Below, in pieces: positions 62,315-64,000 of a stretch of DNA of 64,000 nucleotides. The stretch lies in the NCBI RefSeq assembly GCF_008638365.1, contig NZ_VWVU01000006.1, positions 124,001-188,000 of the forward strand. The letters run 5' to 3'. Numbering within the stretch: the first letter of the stretch is position 1; each line of letters opens with the position of its first letter. The translations under genes were made by a program, and so were the position numbers. The notes beneath the pieces are model-generated. The model worked only from the letters and a program-made list of their open reading frames with translations, was not told the origin of the DNA and did no database searches. The stretch is from Nocardiopsis quinghaiensis. Its GTDB lineage: Bacteria > Actinomycetota > Actinomycetes > Streptosporangiales > Streptosporangiaceae.

Positions 62315-62617
62315 TCAATTCGCGATCTGAGGGACCATGGGAGGGAGAGTCGCGAGCCGGAGCGGCCTTCTCGACGCACCGAACAATCGTGACTCCGGAC
62401 CGTCACCCATTCCCCTCCGACTCCGCGCCTTCGCTGACAGGAGCATTTCCGAACAGGAAAGTGCCGCCAGTGCCAGCAAGTCGCCTCCGCGACCACTCAG
62501 CGCCTTCGCTAGGATCTGTCTGGTCGGTTTCCCAGCCTGAGAGGAAAAAACTTCGCAGGAGAGTAGGAACAGGCCCACAGAACCAAACCATGGTCCATTA
62601 AGGGCAAACACGACATC
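62315..62617. other. Gap of about 300 nt between protease and NB-ARC genes
   Basis: Two short plus-strand frames exist (62311, overlapping the stop as TTGA, and 62337) but neither has good codon bias and neither encodes the C-terminal F-x-S-x-x expected of an FxSxx-COOH peptide. Reads as leader DNA for the next gene. Confidence 0.4.
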
Positions 62618-64000
62618 ATGGATGATTTGTCTCACAGGTATCTTCATGCTCTCAGCAACCTGACAGGCGGGCCGTCCCGCCTGGTCGTCCTTGTCGATTC
62701 CTCGCCCCTGATGGCCCTGCACCGACGCACCGCCGCGCGACTGGTCGAGGAGGCCGAGCGCGCGGGATCACCCGTCGTCCGATTCGATCCCGGCCGCCCC
62801 ACGCTCCCCCGCGTCCCGCACGACGCGGCGGCGGCCGTCATCGTCACCGACGCCCAGGACCGGGGCTGGCGCCAGCCGAGGCTGCGCTCGTGGGCGGCCT
62901 CGCTCGCCGCACGCGTGCCGACCGCCCTCCTCCACCTCCTCGACCGCTCCGTCTGGTCCCGGGGACCACTCGCTCCGCAGCCGATGCGTATGACGGGCCC
63001 GAGTCCCGCCTCCCCCTCCTCCTGGTCACCCGTGAGCGCACAGGACGACACCGACGACACCGTCCTCCCCCAGGACGCGTCGGTGCTGCCGGTCCTGGAG
63101 TCCGGCCCGGACGCCCTCACCGAGTGGGACGCGGTGGTGAACGGCCGAAACGGCGCGTGGGAGGCGGACGTGTGCGTCCTCCCGTCCGACGGCGCCCGCG
63201 CGCCCAGCACCGTCCCCTGGGATCCCGCCCCGGTGTCGCGCTTCCTCTCCCACGCCTCCCGCGGGGCACGCGAACTCGCCGTGCGCCTCGCCCAGGCGCC
63301 GGTGAACCTCCCGGTGGCCGAACTGATCCAGCGCAACATCCCGCGCGCGCCCCGCGACGAGCGCGCCGCCGTCACCGAGATCGCCGAGGTGTTCGGCGGT
63401 GCGCTGATGGACCCGACCCTCCCGCTGGGCGACCTGGACGACCCCGCCAGCCCCGCCCTGGACTTCCTGCCCGGTGTGCGCCGGGACCTCCTCGGCCGCT
63501 TCGGCGACCTGAGCGTGATGCGATCGATCTACTACTCGCTCGGCATCGAGTTCAAGGACTCGGCCCGGATCTACCAGTGGCTCTCCCGGCTGGAGACCGG
63601 AGCGCCCCTGGTCCCCTCCCTCGAAGGCGAGGAGGACCTGGCCAGAGCCGTGCTCCCGGCACTGTCCGAGATGCCAGGGGAGTACCGGCGCTTCGCCGAC
63701 CACCTGCGCGCCGCCCTGGACGGAGTACCCGACCAGGGCCCCTCCTCCGTGCCCCAGGGCACCGGCGCCCCCTTCGGTGCCGCCACATCCCGACCGACGC
63801 CAACCGTCCCCCGAGAGGAACCGAGCTCGACCGTGACCGACTCGCAGACCTCCGAGCCCGTCGCCTCGGAGCCCACCGCCCCCCGCCCCCGCAGGAGGCA
63901 GGTCCGGGGCAGGTCCCTGGCCAAGCTCCGCGGCGTCCCTCCGCACAACCTGAACTTCACCGGGCGCGAGGAGATCCTCAGGCGCGTCCACGACCTGTTG
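62618..64000 (+). CDS. SAV_2336 N-terminal/NB-ARC (FxsT-like) protein, cut by the window edge
   Basis: At least 461 aa from ATG 62618; open to the end of the window. Residues 1-400 match the SAV_2336-type N-terminal region: LVVLVDSSPLMALHRRTAAR, PALDFLPGVRRDLLGRFGDL, SLGIEFKDSARIYQWLSRLE. After an acidic Pro/Ser linker the end reads VPPHNLNFTGREEILRRVHD, the start of an NB-ARC ATPase as in FxSxx-COOH-system TPR proteins. NB-ARC/TPR proteins of this kind act as signal-gated switches. No FxSxx precursor is in the window. Confidence 0.8.
   Translation, partial: MDDLSHRYLHALSNLTGGPSRLVVLVDSSPLMALHRRTAARLVEEAERAGSPVVRFDPGRPTLPRVPHDAAAAVIVTDAQDRGWRQPRLRSWAASLAARVPTALLHLLDRSVWSRGPLAPQPMRMTGPSPASPSSWSPVSAQDDTDDTVLPQDASVLPVLESGPDALTEWDAVVNGRNGAWEADVCVLPSDGARAPSTVPWDPAPVSRFLSHASRGARELAVRLAQAPVNLPVAELIQRNIPRAPRDERAAVTEIAEVFGGALMDPTLPLGDLDDPASPALDFLPGVRRDLLGRFGDLSVMRSIYYSLGIEFKDSARIYQWLSRLETGAPLVPSLEGEEDLARAVLPALSEMPGEYRRFADHLRAALDGVPDQGPSSVPQGTGAPFGAATSRPTPTVPREEPSSTVTDSQTSEPVASEPTAPRPRRRQVRGRSLAKLRGVPPHNLNFTGREEILRRVHDLL

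Noticed and set aside
62337-62540. 67-codon frame as an FxSxx-COOH precursor
   Set aside because: The end (ICLVGFPA) does not fit F-x-S-x-x, and codon bias and start context are poor.
1-64000. tRNA, rRNA or CRISPR array
   Set aside because: No cloverleaf-like segment, rRNA motif or regularly spaced repeat series was found by eye; a covariance-model scan would be the decisive test.

Overview
The window is high-GC, actinobacterial DNA: strong G/C bias at third codon positions, many GTG and TTG starts, ATGA/GTGA/TTGA gene overlaps, and Actinobacteria-restricted families (DUF397 with XRE/DUF5753 regulators, DUF6177, DUF6879, F420-dependent LLM enzymes, LAL-type LuxR regulators, an SAV_2336/NB-ARC protein). 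A cutinase with a mature N-terminus like the Thermobifida enzymes, and a lasso cluster with an isoaspartyl-type methyltransferase, point to Nocardiopsaceae (Nocardiopsis or a relative). The genus is inferred. I found no rRNA, tRNA or CRISPR array.

Left third (1-33.7 kb) is accessory and conflict-related. 1-1.8 kb: a class III cyclase-like gene (cut by the window edge), a three-helix Pycsar-effector-like membrane protein and a Crp-type regulator. 1.97-7.0 kb: a five-gene operon joining a TerY-type vWA / PP2C / kinase triad to a two-gene membrane pair whose small member carries a MotB-like helix with an intramembrane Asp. 7.5-10.6 kb: an anti-sigma-type ATPase and an XRE/DUF397 pair. 10.8-14.5 kb: a complete lasso-peptide maturation cluster, including an easily missed 38-aa precursor whose predicted core has a ring Asp-Thr followed by the macrolactam Asp9, together with a PIMT-type methyltransferase. 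14.7-18.1 kb: a second XRE/DUF6879 set, a DUF433 antitoxin with a frameshifted toxin remnant, and a small orphan gene. 18.2-24.2 kb: a WXG/ESX-type polymorphic nuclease toxin, two paralogous immunity genes, an orphan toxin-tip fragment between them, a 225-bp duplicated linker, an IS5-family insertion and a broken pentapeptide gene. 24.5-33.7 kb: DUF6177, then the tightly overlapping SWIM / DUF5691 / MoxR / DUF5682 / vWA operon.

The middle and right (34-60 kb) are mostly metabolic: an orphan P450, an F420-dependent oxidoreductase, a large-subunit catalase, an SDR, a ChaB/Rho-N protein, a secreted PET-hydrolase-like cutinase, a complete branched-chain amino-acid-type ABC transporter with a LAL regulator upstream, a glutamate-cysteine-ligase-like enzyme, an AGE isomerase plus PfkB kinase pair, an alpha/beta hydrolase, a membrane acyltransferase, NAD synthetase, a glycolipid-binding-like protein and a sodium/proline symporter.

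The right edge (60.4-64 kb) returns to conflict-type genes: a trypsin-like protease with a long VMAP-like C-terminal region, then the start of an SAV_2336/NB-ARC (FxsT-like) ATPase that runs off the window. Strand is minus for most of the window; plus-strand genes are isolated (Pycsar effector, XRE/DUF397, P450, SDR, cutinase, ligase, protease, NB-ARC).
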